This document shows positions 41,601 through 56,600 of a stretch of 64,000 bases of DNA, piece by piece; within the stretch, counting starts at the first letter, position 1, and each line of letters begins with the position of its first letter. Below the pieces are notes generated by a model. That model saw only the letters and a list, made by a program, of their open reading frames with translations, was not told the DNA's origin and ran no database searches. The translations under genes and the position numbers were made by a program. The stretch comes from Symbiodinium kawagutii (lineage: Eukaryota > Sar > Dinophyceae > Suessiales > Symbiodiniaceae), in NCBI GenBank assembly GCA_009767595.1, contig VSDK01025611.1, forward strand, positions 262,374 through 326,373, written 5' to 3'.

Positions 41601-44600
41601 TTTCTATAGCCTATGTTGAGTTAGATCGCCACTGGCATGGATGTGCATCCGCTGGTTCAGGGTGTGCAAGGGTTTGCCCAAATCCAAAGCTTAGCTAAGG
41701 AGCGCGAACAAAACAAAAACAACAACCCCTACGAGATAGGGGACTAGCAAATGGTCCCAGGTTTGAACTGATTTCCCTTGTTTGGAGCGCTCCCCTTTCA
41801 GGCTTGGAAAACGGCAGCCAAAGAAATAACACAATTCAACAACAAATGAGCGTAGCAATATAAACAACATCAGCATCAGTACCATCAGCATCAACGACAA
41901 TGACCCTACAATTCCATATCAACCCCTTATCAACTCCTCCCTAGGACCCTATAAACCCCTATAAACCCCTACGTATGAAAGCTCATAAACCCCGGTTAAC
42001 ACCCTACAAAAACCCCCGTGACACCCGTTTCATAGGCCAGCTCTGCACCGCCTTGGGACCGTTTCGCGGGCAAATTGCAGATGAGTCGGTCGCCAAAGGC
42101 CCTGCGGAATTGCAGCACTGCGTCCTCGTCATCCGTGGCCAGGAAGACCATGGCCGGCCCTGGCGAAACGACAGGATGGCTGGCTGATGCTTACAAGGTG
42201 GGCCCCTAACCAGGGCAACTAGGGCAACTACCAGTTGTTAACTGGGGTAACTATTATAAGTTAACTAGGGTAACTAGCAACTACGTGGGCCAACTGTTCC
42301 TTATAAGCTGGATTATAACTAGGGTAACTACCACTTGTGGTAGCTATAGCTATAGTTAAATGGGAAATCGCCATTTTCAATAGGTAAGAAATCAACAAAT
42401 GGTGGATTATCCAGCCAGCTATGTTAGATCACCAGAGTGTAGGAAAAGTGGTGTGAAAGGAGCAGTGATCAACTACTGATTAACAGCATTTTTTGTTTGC
42501 CTTGAGTATGCAAATAATGCTATTAACAACTGGCCAATATATGTAGCGAGTCCCTTCTCTCACCTACTATTCATCCCACCTAATGTTATCAAACTTCTTC
42601 CCGCAACTTTTCTCCCCCACCTTTCTCCGCATAGCTTCTGGCCAACTTCTGCACTGCTGCCACATAGGACCCAGTCTGCAGCATGCGTTGCTCCAGCTGC
42701 ATCCTGGCTGTGCCAGGGTTATCCACGCGCTTGTGCACTCCCAGCAGCAGACATCCAGGCAGTCGATCCTTCAAAATCTCATCCCTTCGCGTCAGAATGC
42801 TGGATTTGGCTCGGAAGATCTTGCCAGCGACCTGGAAGGGATCTGATTCAGCTTCTGATCTGGCGGTGGGGATGATGACCTTGATCAGTTGACCACTAGA
42901 AACATCTGAATCAATCAGAAGCGACATCTTTGCCGATAGATGTCTCGTTGAAAGTTATTTTTGTCGATGAGGTAAATCACCCGTTTTCTGCGCACAGCAC
43001 TCATGAACAAAGCCAAACAGTCAGCAGTTTTTGGCCACTCCGTACCTGCGAGTATTCCAATCTCCTCCGTTGCGCCCCTGGGCCTCTCAAAAAATGGCCA
43101 CGGAAGACATTGATGAGGAGAAAGTTGAAGCGATGAGTCACATCAAACCGCCCAGATGTGGATGTCCGAACGGATGGTTCCGAAGAAGAAATCCTTTCGA
43201 ACAGGCCCTGAAACACATCCTCTCCAGGTGACCCATAGTTGAACTCCTTCTCCTTCCCTGTGATGATCCAATCTGGGTCCACGGACGCATCTGAATTTGC
43301 AAAGTATGCCGCGTCCAGAAGCTGTAAGAAATTGGCGAAAAAACCTGACTGGCGGTTGAAGAACCATGCCCCGAACAATGCGAAATGTTGCCCTTGGTTC
43401 TTCACGTAAGCATTGATTCGTTGGCGAGCATTCCCTCACCAATCAATGACCATTCGAACTTCTCTTCTACTCTTTTTCTTGGGCTTAGTTTGACAACTGC
43501 TTCAGCTAAGCGCCCGAACTATTGACCGCGCTTCACACATCATCGATCGAAAGTTGATGAATCACCACTACCAATACCAACCATTGCTGACAAACATCAT
43601 CGCACATACTGTCATAAACTTCAGGAACCCGTGGTCTAATTAAGGCTTGATTACAGTCACCATTGAAACATTAAACACCGAACCGCAAAGTCCCCCTAAA
43701 CATTTAAAAGCTGTGGAACATTCGCCAATTAACGGCTGATGCCTACCTTTGACAGTCACCTCAGGTACGAAACCTAAGCTAAGAATCCCTCGGGGCATAA
43801 GTTTCAACAAATGATTACCATCAGTCGTTATTGCTAAGCAATCCTTTATATAACTATCAAGAATCATCCAATTACACAGAGTCAACCATAGTGATCAACC
43901 ACAATCAACCATCAATAATTCAACCAAATAACAACCGTAGATTAAACAAACATCAACCCCATCAATATATCAATGAACCAGAATGAACCATAATCAACCG
44001 TCAATGAATCATACTTCTCAACCACAATCATCCAAAATTATCACCATCAGCGAAAGAATTTCACAACCGAACCAACAATGAAGCATCATCAATTAAACCA
44101 CCAATGTATAACCATCAATTAACCATTTCTTAACATGGTTATACCCTGAATCAACCATAAACAACCCATCTAGTAACCATAATCACCCATCAAGTAACCA
44201 TAATCAACCATATACTTAATCAATCCTAAATCAACCATAGTCAACCATACTTAATCAATCCTATAGATCAAACCATAGTCAATCACCCACAAACGATGAT
44301 CTCACCCATCCCTAGCCATCCATGGCCCCCCCATGGAGGACGTCCAGGGCGCCGTTGTCCACGGTGCCCACGCGCACGTACTGCGCCTCCGATAGGTCGC
44401 TGAGTTCCCCCAGGGTTCGGAGGATCGCTGCAGGCGCGCGGCGCGCTTCGTCGCAGTGGAAGAGGCGAGCTGGGCCTTGGATGGCTGCAGGGTGGACCCC
44501 CCCAGGGCTGGCCTTGTCTGATGAATGGTTGGAAGGGTGAAATGATATAGTGGGTGATAATATGGTGATAATAGTGGTTGATCATGGTTGATTGAGGGGT

Positions 44601-47600
44601 TTATCAATGGTTGATGTGGTGGGTTGGAATGGCGGAGCGGATTTGGTGCTGGTGGTTGGTTGAAGGTTTTTTGATGGTTATATATGGTGGTGGTTGATCA
44701 TGGTGATGGTTGGAGTGATGGTGAGTTGTGGTTCAGCGGTGCTTCACTTGATTGTTTGGTGGTGGCCAAGCGGTCTTTCATTTGTCTGTTGGGTGGTGAC
44801 TTTTTGATGCTTGAGTGGTGGTTTTTTGATGGTTGTTGGATGGTCTTTTCATGGTTGATTATGGTGTTAGTTGGTGACGCTTCATGCAGGTTGCAGATGG
44901 TTAATGACGGCTGGTGATGGCTGATGCAGGTAAAGGTGAAGAAAGACAAAAACACCAACAATTTCGATCACGCAGTGGGAATGATTTGGCTATGGCAAAA
45001 ATAAGATCATGGATGATATGATTGATGCGAAGACGGTGAGGGATATGGGCATTTCTTAAAATAGAGAACCAAAAAATGGCTGAATTGGTTGATATTGGGC
45101 GGGATAATTTTGGGGTATCCCGATTTTAAGAAACCATCACTTGGCTCATTACACTTGGTTTACAACACTCGCAAAAAAATGTGGCACAAAAAAGTTTTTG
45201 GATCGTTGGTTAACCCTGGTTGAAGGCTAAAAATGGATGCTGGCCAACAAAATGGAAGGTTGCCAAACAAACCTGCAAAAAAACTACACATCTGCCATTG
45301 CTAGTAGAACATGTCTATGGACCCAATGGCTGACCGTAGGACATGGCAATCTTCCCACGGAAAAAACATCTACTACGCTTAGGACCTTAGGACACGGCAA
45401 TGTTTTCCAGCAATGTTTGCTTACTGGAGGGCACCAACTGGGGAGGTTAGTGGCCACAAGTTGAAGTTAGTTGTTGTAGGTCCCTAACAGCGATAATCAA
45501 GCATGACTAGTCATTGTCAACCAGAACTCAACTACTGCTACCTCATGACTACACCACTATAAGCGATCATCAGGCACAATTAAGCAAACATGAGCTACAA
45601 CAAAACGTGAACACACCATCTAAAACAACACGTTCACCAGCATATGCCACCATATGAAGTCATGAAAGCACCACATGAAAAAAGTCGATAAAAAGAAAGG
45701 CAAACTCTAAGCCAACCAGGCCACCCCCATCAGAGTCGTCCCATTTGGTGTGATCCCTGAGGATGCCCAGTACCTCCTCGCAGCATTCCAAGAAAAATCG
45801 CAACTTGCGCCTGCGGCGTGTGGCGATGTTCATGGATGGTAGCCACTCATGACCGCTTACTGCAATCTTTGAAGAAATGCATCAAAGATCTCGGATTGGT
45901 GGTGTCAAACCCCATGAAAAATATGAGTCAACCAATCATTTGTTAATAGCTACTAAAGAAAATAGAAAATGCTTGAAACCATCAAACAGCCTTTGAAGAA
46001 ATGCATTAAGTTTCTTGAGGCTTTGAGGAAAAAAAAGTAACGACCATGCCACGCAAATGACCTAACACATGACTGAGAATATTCTACATGAAGCCACAAA
46101 CACCGTGCCAACAATTCTCCCATATTCCCAGTAGTTGTCCTGTCAGGACCTGCCGTTATTGGCTTCCAACAACCTGTGGTGATTAAGGCGGCAATGGTTT
46201 ACTTTCAAGGCTCTATCTAATCCACAGCCAGGGTCAACCGTTGGTTTCTCGTGGTGGTAAGAAGCCCCAGTTGGAATGTGGCCTCATGGTCCTCACCAGC
46301 ATCCATCATGAACCATCACGAAGCAATATTTACCCTCACTTGTTGACAGCCAGCAGCTATCAGAACCTTGAGTATCAACCATCATTCACCACTGGCAACG
46401 TCGATGATTAACCACCAGCCACTATCATGAAGCATCTGTATCCACTGGAAAGCATCTCAACAAGAAATTGTGGTTATCAATGGACATCATTGTTGGCCAT
46501 TAGTTAACCATCATCAATTCACCGTCATAATAATCATGGTCAACTATCGTTAACCGTGGTCAACCATCATCAACTAGGTCTAGAGTCTAATTCAAGAGCG
46601 CTTGGACGCTCATTCCGAGTCCGCAGCCAGGTCTTGTCGGTCTAATTCAATAAATTGACCATAAGAACCAACAATCAGTTAACATAATTCTGGACTGAAT
46701 CAATTCGTTAACCACCAATTGACCATATCAATCGACATGAATTAAATTTCAGGACCCCAACAAGTCCTGAAATCATACAAAAACATTGGCCTCCACAATG
46801 TCGCACGTGTCTCTAGCTCATCAACCATGAATTCACCATTATCAGGTAAAATGCAATGAACCATCAATGAACCATATCAATTGACAATCAATCAAGATAA
46901 TATAGATAATTAACCATCCAAGTATCACTAATCAACCATCAATCAACCGTTCATTCACCAGCATCTTTCCATCACTTCACCCATCATTCCCAAGCATCAA
47001 CCACCAATCAACCAAATCCCCGGGCCACACCTCGGCAGTTTGTCAATGGCTCTGCCCAGTACTCGATATGCCCAGGCAGGCATCCGGCAATGAAAAACGC
47101 CTCGGTGACCCGATGCGCTTCACCAAGCGAGATCCAGAAGCAACCTCTGATTCACCATCATTCAACCACCCTATGCTTCTAGTCACCCTCTGGTGATCTA
47201 ACATAGCAATGGAAAATCCAACAGTTATAGTTGATTTCCCCGGGTTTCCCTAGAAAAATTGTTGATTTTACATTGCTATGTTAGATCACCAGCATTTTTG
47301 TAGGAAAACATTTGGCGAACTTGGCGGGTACCCTCTATGAACCAACGAGGAGTCTTCATCCAGGGTTGGCATTGATCTGCTTCCAGTTGCCAGTATAGGC
47401 GACCGCGCCCACCTACAACGGTGGTAGAAATCAGCTAGTGACCTAGTATTTCATAGTAACTGGAAGCATAGGGCCACAGTGAACAGTCCCGAACCAAGTA
47501 TTGTTGAGCATGGCCAAACCTCATTGTTGTCGTCATTGTTAAGAATTGTTGGCCCTAATGGGGTATTGTTGACCTTAGATTCAAGATTGAACCAGCCACC

Positions 47601-50600
47601 AGCCATTACCAAACATCACCGATCGGCATCATTGATGATTGACCATCCATGTGCTAAACAAGGATTTACTCCTGGTGAACCAAATACTTACACATGTTTG
47701 GTTGTGGTTATCATCCTTTGAGTCTTCTTACTGCCTAAACTGAAACCAATAAGAGCCATATCAACCCAATGCACCATGACACCGGAGCAATTACCATATT
47801 ACAACCCATTGAGTAACCCACGGTTCACCATCAAACCTAGTCAGCAATGAGTCAACCAACACACAACATAACCAACCACCACAACCACATCCACCCACAA
47901 CTAACCAGCCCCAACCCCACCAGCTCATCCAAGCTCCATGTCTTGTTGCTCCAAGCTGCCCAAGGCCAGTTCTCTTAGATCGGTCAGGAGTTCACTCACT
48001 TGGTGTTGATCTCTCAAGCCTCAAGGCTTGGTGATGGTCCCATGGCGGCTGGGACCCCTGCTGCTTGTGAGCAGCTTGGGGGGCCCTGCGGGCGCATGGA
48101 AATCCATTCAGGTGGTGGCGACATCTGGTGACATTGAGCCTGATATCATTGAAAGGGATGAAAATGGTAGAAGCATATGGATTTATGTGGTACCAAATGG
48201 TACCTAATCAAGGGATGTTATAGCTAGCACATGGTTCGTTACAGTTGTTATAGCTAGTGCCAATTGGGATGGTCATACAGCAATCTGTATAATAATGAGG
48301 CTGGCTGGTTGATCTGATGATCTAGGGGTAGCCAGCAAGATCAAACATGGAAGAGAAACATGACTACATCCCACTTGGCAAATCATCTTTGAGACGACTT
48401 TGTTCAGACTCAATGCAAGTTAACGGAGTGTGGACAGTAAACAGCACGGGTATGACTACCCTCTGGTAAACTAACCTGGCAATGGAAAATCCACCATTCA
48501 TAGCAGCTTTCGCGGGGGTTCCGGTTGAACAAATGTGGTTTTCCGTTGCTATGTGGGTTCATCAAAGGGCACAGGCTATCCGAGATTTCAACATTGAACT
48601 TCCTGCCATGGAAATATCCGACAAACTGCTCGCTACGCCGCCGCTATACATCAACTTTTGATATTGTCTTGTGAAGCAAGCTGGAGACCTTGCAGCCTAA
48701 TCCAACACATGAAATTCATGAAATCTGTTTTTTGGGGGCAAGTAGTTTGTTATACACATGATTCACCACGGTAACGCATGATTCTTGGTCATGCAGTCAT
48801 GGTTCCTTCAACCACTAATGATTTCACCAACCACTATCATCACCTTTGTGAGCCATTAACACGTAACTAACCAGGAGGCACTAATCATTCTCATCAACAT
48901 TCATCAGCTATTTAGATATTGCCCTCTGGTAATCTAACATGGCAATGGACAATTCACCACAAATTGATCATTTCCCAAAGTTCTCTACAACATATGGTGC
49001 TTTTCCAGCCAGCCATGTTGAATTACCGGAGTGTAAGCCTGACACCCACCACCATCCATAGACCATCAAGTAGCCATCATTTGGCAATATCATCAAATCA
49101 TCATGGCTAATGAATGTATAACATTCATATTCTCATGCCCATTTCTGCCCTTTCATAAGCACCATTCCATCCTACAACCCGCTGGGGGGTTGGTCGGTCA
49201 CACCCCCGCACCTTGACTCGCAGCATAGGCCACTTGGGGCTGGATATCCAGGTGCATCCACCTGGGCCATGTTGAGGTGCAAACCTTTGCTTTTTTGCCA
49301 GGGGAAGGCGCTAAGGTCGTTGCAACACAGAAGTATGGGGGCGCATGTGAAACTTGAGTCTTAGTGTCTGATGTCATGCAAATTTTGGTTTGATATGGTT
49401 TACTTTATCTATATTTATCTGCAAAAAAACGCTCCGCCAGCTCCAGAGCACTGGTTCATGGTGCCCCCCCTCAAACATTTCCGCCCTGATGTCAAATCCA
49501 GTCGTGGCTGGTAGCAAGGCTTGACAAGGGCTGTCAATGAACCAACACATGGCACCCCCAAGGTAGGTATCCCCAAGGTCATCTCCCACAAAGTGAACCC
49601 CTCAACCACTCCCGGTGAAGCGTACCTTTCAGGTGCCATCATGGCCAGTACGAAGCGACAGCTCCTGCTGGGCAGCTTGCGCAGCTGGTGGAGGAGGTAG
49701 TTGCGAAGGATGCGCCAGCGATCCTTCAGCAGCTGATCCCTAGGGGGGTCCCCCTCGCCCTGCCACCAGGACATGAAGGATCCAACCAAGGAGGGGCCCA
49801 GCTGCTCAGCCACCAGATATTCCATGTGGCGGCAGAGTTCCAGCAGGGAGATGTCTGACAAAGGCCATTGCACCACTTTGGGCTCGAAGAGGAAGCCGGA
49901 GTCGTAGAACCAGAAGTTCAGGGAGACGTTTTCATCTCCGACCTTCGGCCGTTCATGCGGACGTGTCTGGCATTTGACGGGGGAGACTTGCTAGAGAGTA
50001 AAAACCGGGTTCAGGAAGAGTGGGGTGGGATGCGTGGCCGCATAATGTGGAAGGGAATGGCAGCGAATGGATAGAGAGATGGATGGGCATATAAGCGGGC
50101 AAACAAATAGACAGGTATAAAACTATAGGTGGATACAATCATTGTATGACTCATACACCTGGCTACGAATAAAGGGAAAGCTGGTAGCCTCCGAACAATT
50201 TGGAGCATCAAACCCTGACCAGTGCACCATGCCATGACCCAGGGCACCACCCAACCTGCAGCCCAGCCACGCTGTGCACGTGGTGGAACCAACTCATGGG
50301 CAGAAACAGCACGTCACCAGGGCCCAGCACTGCCTCGATGCCCCGCCCTGCCAGGGCCTTGGCGCGTGGCCAGGTGGCCAGGTCCGGCCGTTCCAGGTCC
50401 ACCCGTGCCTTGCGGTCCAGGGAGTGGTGCACCGGGTACGGATACAGCGCGGGGGCGCAGGTGACATCGAACCTGGGGAGCTCGGCCAAGGGTGAGGATC
50501 TGGGAGTTGGGATTCTGTTGGTGATTTTTGTTGAAAAAACATGTTGAAAAAAGTGGGGTTGATCAAACAGATCAAGAATAACAATTGAGAGTTGTTGATT

Positions 50601-53600
50601 TTGCTGAAGATTTGAGCTGTTTTCATCTGTTGTTGGACGATTTCTTTCCCACTTGTTACAAGAACAAGTGTCCGAGCATCGCACAAATACAAGCATCAAC
50701 CAAGCCCCCCCCCATTTCCCTACCGTTCCTGGTGGCGATTGGTGCCCCTTTGGTGGGCCTGCCACAAACAGGGCAGTCCCAAGCCCCAAGCCAGTTGAGC
50801 AAGGTAGATCCAGCAGTCAATAAATCCACCCCTAATAGCTGGTGACTTATCCTAGACATGGGCGGTTCGTGAGCAAATGGATCCAGAATCAAGTTCAAAC
50901 ATGGCCCAGAAATGCCCAGAAACAACAGGAACTTCTTGCATCCCCGAAGTTGTAGATACAAATTGTGCTGCTGATCGTAGTGCACAGCGGTCAAGAAATC
51001 GCGGAAGCTTACGAAGAGCTGATTCCGTGAGAGTTCTCCGAACTTCCCCAGGGTCGCCAGTTCATTCACCAGCCTTCGGTTCATGCTATGTAGATCTGCT
51101 TCCATTTCGTCATCGAACTTGGCAGATGTAATGACTCCATCCTCGTAACGAAGCACAGGCGTCTGTAAATAATAAGCTTTGCCATCTTCGTGTGCTTGCT
51201 GCTTCTTCCTTAGCAGTGGCTTGCTTGGGGAGAGCAAGTGATCATTTGTTGGATGCGAGGGGGACCACCTGGTTCATTCAGGCATAGTTGATGACCAGGG
51301 TCAGCCCTTAAAATGCTACAATCAGCTGTCCTTAAACAGTCATTGACTTAAATCGAATCAACCAATCTCAGGTGTATTTTTGCATTTGATGATATTTCGT
51401 GCTGACCCGACCACCGCACTACCTGCTGGTACCTCAGGTTCTGTCTCGCAAGTTGGTTGATCAATGATTGATCACTTGGCAGATCTCAGCAGCCTAATCA
51501 ACAAAAATCAATGACGCTGTTCGTGTGGATGAGTGGACGGGAGGAGCTGATTACTGTATTAAACCTCAGCTAGCTGCTATTCCATATCTACCTAAACTTC
51601 GGCATTGATGAACAGTAGTGATTAAATGATTAACCGATAACTCTTGTGGACGATGCCATTGATGGGCCAACAAGAAAGCGCGACCAGTCCCAGCATCAAA
51701 ACAAGTGACAAACAAATTACCTTCAAGCATAGGTGCTTGCTAGTTGTCGGTCATCCCATTTTTCTTGGCATATACTGGCTTCGAACCCTCCCAAGGTAGC
51801 TCCAAACCTCTTATCTTGGACCTTGGCAAGGACAGCACCACCAAATCACTCCCACCAAATCTCCCGCCCAAGCGTCACGAAATCTTTGAAGGTCATCTTG
51901 CAAGCCTCCGCGATGCGTGCAGGTTCATAGCCCCCTTCATTGCGACAGTCGAAGGAATAGGCGAAGCGTCGAGCATCTTGCGTGGAAGCAAAGGTGTGAT
52001 ACAACTGGTCACCTCAGCTGTTGGCAGATCCTGACAAACCAGGCAGGTCTGTTCTGATGTTGGTCAGGTCCCTTGGATGCCTGAAACAGGGAGGATGGGA
52101 AGGTTGGCTCAGCGGAGAAACCGAGGGAACAAAGAAAGACCCTCAAGGGGCCATGTTCCATTGCCATACTCAATCAACAACAGGCGAGCGGAAAAATGGT
52201 GAATGATGGCTATAATGATGAGTATATTGCTTATATACTGATGGTGTTCATGATGGTCAGTTGATGCTCACTGATGGCTCATGAGAAGCATCAAAATTGC
52301 GTATATAACGTCTTTTTGCCAATAAGCATTGCAACCTATTATACAAACATGTGCGCAAGGTGCAAAAAAATCAGCGCATCAGATTTGCACTTCCGAGCGA
52401 CCCATATGTTCACTGAGATACTCCACACTCCACTTCTGCACGGCTCGTTGGAAAATGGGCAAATTCTTGATGATGCACGGAAAGGGACGTCTCGGATTAA
52501 AATACTCAGCCAACTGTCTCTTCACTTCAGGTGAAAAGCTCCCCTTTGCATCGATCACAGGACAACTGGCACCTGAACCGATGGTCATGCCATGGATTTC
52601 AAGTTCCAGTTGGTTAACGAAGGTTAGTTTGCCAGGGGTTTGCCTTTGATGCTATAGAACTAGCTGGTTAGTCGGCTTGTTTGTCAACAAATCTAATGAC
52701 CCAACCGGGGTCCCGTAGAGGAAAAACATGTAGCAAGCGACAAATAAGCGCTGACACTGCATGTCTGGATAATTGTGCTTCCCGACATGGTGTGAAATTT
52801 CCGGGCCAATTTCATGTCTCCTCTTCAATTCTTGTTGGAATAAAGCTTGGCTTGATCCCCAAAGGCCCGAGTTGTTGGTTCACTATTTTTGCTATGATCA
52901 TATCCCCTATTATCAACCATCATTAGCCACTTGTTAGCCACTCACCCACCTTCACCAACCCTTGCCCCAAGTTAGAGCACCTGCCAATGCCGCTTCATGC
53001 CGTTGCGCGGTGCTGGTGGTCAGATTCCCTGCCATGGGAGAGGGCGACGGCCGGGCCACGTCGTGAGAGCCGGCCTGGACGGTGCTGTCCGTTGAGGGAT
53101 GGTGGGTGTGGCAAGCTTCCCAGCTGGCAGGGGTGACCCTCTGGTGAACTGACATGGCTGGCTGGAAAATCCACCGTTTGTTCGGAAAATGCTTGGAAAT
53201 CATCCATGTATGGTGGATTTTCCATTGCCATGTTATTTCGCCAGAGCGTATCTACCATCCCCATGACTATCCCATGTCAGGGACAACGATATCCATCATG
53301 ATGAACATGTGGGGATTCCTACCATGAAACAGTCATAAGAATTCTTAGGGTATGGAGGTTCCTAGCCAGCAAATGGGAAGTGACCATGGTTGCAACCTGC
53401 TTATCGCATGGTAGAACCCACCTAGGGCACGGATTCTCCCCGAAGCCAGGCTTCATTTGGGCCAATTTGTTGGTTAGTAACCATGGTTATAACCTGTTTA
53501 TCTATGGTTTAACCGTTAACCCAACTAGGTACCGATTTTCCCCCAAGATTTGGGCCCAATTCTCCTCAGCGGACTCCGGAATGACGTGCAGCAGGCTGTA

Positions 53601-56600
53601 GTCGTGCTTCTCTTTCAGGTGGGGCTCCCAGCGCAGTCGCTTCCACATGAGCTCGGAAACATCGCCTTCGAGGACCCCCCTCCAACACACCGGCCCTAGG
53701 AGGCTGCCAAGTCATGTGATATAGCATGGTTTTTGAGCAACTTTTAGGTGGCATCAAGTCATATAGCCTGGTTTTTTTAGGCACCCAACCTAGTCAGAAA
53801 ATGTCAGGAAGCCGGGCTTAACATTGATGGAATGGATGCACTGTGGAAGAAAACGCGGTTGATAAGGCCACTTGTAGGGAATACATGAACTGAATCCCGG
53901 CCTATTTCCGCCACACAGCTGCCGGTGGTTCTTGCAATCACTGCCGTGAAACGGCTGGTAAACAGGTTACAATCGCTGGGATGATGATCTTCAACAGGTG
54001 GCTTTGTATAGTGGTAGTTACATCATCTACACCAAGCACATTCAAACAGCGCTGGTACGTTGTTCTTGCTGTGCTACTTCACCAGGTTGCATTTTGTAGA
54101 AGTAGGGCATAGTGAAGAACGCGAAACAGTAACCGTAATGAGCATAATATCAAGCAACATAATCATGCTTAAAAGATTTCAAAATCATCGAAAAAAGGCA
54201 GTTCCTTCAGATTCTGGAGTTCTTTTGGGCAAAAATCTGGAGGCAGCCCGTCAGGTCATGGTGAACATTGCTAATGTTTGTGGCCAAAGAATAGCACTTA
54301 GTTATTATTTTTCACCAAAGGAACAAGACCGAAAGACGGAAACCTGCCAAGTTGGTGCTTGATGATTGTGAGCCATCTCCCTGCGCTTGAGCATGGCTCT
54401 ATTGTCGTTAGCTTTCTCACGTTACTGAGATGTGAATCATGTCCACCACATGGCATATGCTAAGCCAACATGGCAACAATCAATACGAAGCTATGAACGA
54501 TAGATCCCAGCTGAAGCACGTCCAGCAGCACCAGCTTAAGAGGTTCACTGTGAAACGCTTGGGGTACCCGTGGATGTCACCATGACAACCCACCACTGGA
54601 AGCAAGTCACACAGCGCTTGGGACGGTGGCTTCGCCAGGGACGCGGTCAGAGCAGTGCCCAAAGCTTCCAGAAACTCCTGGCACAGCAACCAGCCGCGCA
54701 ACCAGGACAAACAACCCGCCCAGCACGGACCAGGCAAGTCTTGGAAGCTGGGATCCATTTCCATTTCCAGGCCGTCTGAAAGGGTTCATTCCCTTGTGGC
54801 TAGAATCTTGGATCCTCCGAAGAAAAAAATCCGCAACAATGCATCTGTTCAGCGGCCAAGTTTCACCCCACAAAAAGTGTCACAAATTATCCAAACGACA
54901 GCTTTCCCTATCTGACCATGCCTGCCCCAGTCCTGTGCTTGCGATAGCTCAGTGACCTTCTGCAACGCTTTCTCCGGGTCCAGATCCGAACTGCTGGAGT
55001 TCCACAACAACTCATCCGATGCCTGGCCCCACACGAAGCCTCTCTCCACGTGCCGTCCGCAGATCAGCTTATGCTGGGGCCATGCGCCACGCTGACATTC
55101 GGGGCCACAGAACCAGCTGCGAAGGCATCGGCTACACCGGGCAGGTGCATCCTTCAGGCCGCAGAAGGCACAAATGCGCTCCCGGTCACCGCCCATGGAT
55201 GGCAGGGACCATGCCAAGGGAAATGGGGTGGTGCCTGGTGGTTTGAACCAGTTGAGGGGTGGTGCTTTCAACCAGTTGGGTTGTTGGATCTTTCAAGGCT
55301 ATCATTGGAACATCCTGCGAAGGTTGGAGTTGCTGGATCTTTCAAGGTTGGCAATTGTTTGAAGCTCATTGGCATTGGTTTCAAAAGGTTTCAAGCTTTG
55401 AAATTTGTCAAGCATCATTAATTTTGCGGCATTTTTTGGTGCAAACATTTGCCGCTATTTAAAAAGTGATTAATGCCAGCTGTGGATGTGCAAGAATTGC
55501 ATGCAATTGGCTGAACTATGCATCTTCCAAGCGCTTCATGAGGATACCTGATTTCTGTATGTTTATGTTGCCTCCACTGGCCTTCAATTTACCCATGTTT
55601 CAAGCGAAGCTGAAAAATGTTCATTCGGAAATGCGCGAGCAATGTGTTGGACGTGAAAAACTGGTGTCAAAATCTGAGTCAGCATCCTCACACACATTTG
55701 CAAGCACTTCATCGAGATAATGATGCTTGATAGTCCATGACTCTCATTTGTGCTGGCTGATGATGGTTAACAATAGTCAACTGATCATGATGATCAATGG
55801 ATCATACTTCAATCATGTTCGAAATACTTCGGGTCCATGAAAACCACCCGGGGTCCACACGGCACCATCATCGACACCTGAGCGCTATGCGCAACAAGTT
55901 CACCCGGGTCGGCCATGGTTAGCCAGTAGTAACAATGGCCACCATGATCATTGATGGNNNNNNNNNNNAACCGCTCAATACTCCATGGTTCTCTCATGCC
56001 CCCAAGCCTCCACGTCTGGCATCTTTACAGGCATTTAACCATTGAATCACCTAAACGCGTTGCCAACATGTAGGCATTAAATGACCTAAACGCGGCCAAA
56101 ATGCATCGAAACATATCATACATGGAGCATCTGACTCAGCAACAGTGGTGACATATCGGTGGTCTCGGGGGCAAGCTGGGGCATGGCCCGGCTTTGTACA
56201 AGCTGCGGCCCCCAAACGTTAGCAATTCGTTGAACATAACCAGGGGAATTGAGAGGCTGATGATATATAGATTTTATGGGATGGTTCCTGCCAGCTGAGC
56301 TTGATTAAGTAGATTTTAAAAGCCGGCTGGCTGGTGGTTAGACATAAATGTATAGCTGACTGGCTTACAATATCTTACAAGTCAACCTAGTTGGCCGCCC
56401 GTGTCAGTCCACACATGTCCATAGAAGAGCCTACCCGTCCCATGTAGCTGGCAGGTTTGGCAAAAGCCTGGTGACACTTGGGGGTGGACTTGTGGTCTGG
56501 AAAACCAGCTGGTGGCCCAACACATGAGGAACTGCCATCAGGACTCAGGAGCATCAAGTGATCCTGGAACCTGATTTTTCATAGCAATCTGGTTACTGAT

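Noticed and set aside
45722-45833. Dynein linker exon
   Set aside because: The likeness (RFF, then L-x-IL) is weak and its position would break the otherwise perfect exon order.
51846-51848. TGA as the end of the JmjC gene
   Set aside because: A GT donor just before it joins in phase to the next exon and restores the FIH-like sequence.
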